Assembly: GCA_025463215.1 (NCBI GenBank)
Contig: JAOBWF010000085.1
Span: forward strand, 1 to 64,000
Origin: Acidobacteriota bacterium
Lineage (GTDB): Bacteria > Acidobacteriota > Vicinamibacteria > Vicinamibacterales > CAVVIG01
DNA length: 64,000 nt
Direction of reading: 5' to 3'
The number at the start of each line of letters is the position of its first letter. Within the stretch, counting starts at the first letter, position 1. Positions 63,978 through 64,000 of this stretch are shown piece by piece. Position numbers and translations under genes: made by a program. The notes below the pieces were generated by a model. That model had not been told where the DNA came from. It saw nothing but the letters and a program-made list of their open reading frames with translations, and did no database searches.

Positions 63978-64000
63978 ATGACACCGAGCGTGCGCGTGAA
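63978..64000 (+). CDS. Possible start of the next gene (truncated by window)
   Basis: An ATG at 63978 begins MTPSVRV and runs off the window. Only seven codons are visible and no ribosome site is clear, so this is tentative. Confidence 0.3.

Overview
This is a GC-rich stretch of a Gram-negative bacterial chromosome. It carries a TonB-dependent receptor with an N-terminal carboxypeptidase-regulatory domain, a Ser/Thr kinase with TPR repeats paired with an ECF sigma factor, quinoprotein dehydrogenases, an S9 peptidase, and many small palindromic repeats between genes. That mix best fits Acidobacteriota, probably Vicinamibacterales. This placement is inferred from gene content, because no rRNA or other marker gene is present. 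No tRNA, rRNA, CRISPR array or insertion sequence was recognised.

Layout. (1) 1-7.9 kb: a truncated quinoprotein dehydrogenase divergent from glutamyl-Q tRNA(Asp) synthetase, then a tannase-like esterase, a glucose/sorbosone dehydrogenase-like propeller, a small GlsB/YeaQ membrane protein and an S9 prolyl-oligopeptidase. (2) 7.9-11.1 kb, minus strand: a Ser/Thr kinase-TPR gene followed closely by an ECF sigma factor. (3) 11.2-46.5 kb, plus strand: the centre of the window, a tightly coupled cluster. It holds a 5085-residue secreted Ig/PKD protein, a SurA-like peptidyl-prolyl isomerase, a 5804-residue secreted protein built from about 36 carboxypeptidase-regulatory-like modules, a thioredoxin-fold lipoprotein candidate, a DsbA-like protein with an altered active site, and a small secreted protein. 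(4) 46.6-53.2 kb: SDR oxidoreductase, cupin, cystathionine beta-synthase with CBS domains, DinB-like protein, secreted cupin, NHL-type propeller, HExxH protein and GreB. (5) 53.2-53.8 kb: a gene-free, repeat-filled gap. (6) 53.8-63.9 kb: a LacI regulator divergent from a TonB-dependent receptor with two LacI-type operators between them, then cytochrome c, a PQQ-dependent dehydrogenase, two sugar-isomerase-like TIM barrels and a Gfo/Idh/MocA oxidoreductase, which looks like a carbohydrate uptake and oxidation locus.

How the parts may work together. In region 3, ATGA or TGATG overlaps and gaps of 4-5 bases join two giant extracellular proteins to a periplasmic prolyl isomerase and two thiol-disulfide-type proteins. 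Each of the ten Ig repeats of the first giant has a conserved cysteine pair, so the small proteins are plausible dedicated folding factors. The sigma/kinase pair is transcribed divergently from the same intergenic region and may regulate the cluster. Functions of the giants (adhesion, matrix, surface coat) are inferred only; no secretion apparatus is encoded here. Region 6 looks like one regulon: import across the outer membrane, periplasmic oxidation by the quinoprotein with its cytochrome, then isomerase and NAD-dependent steps.
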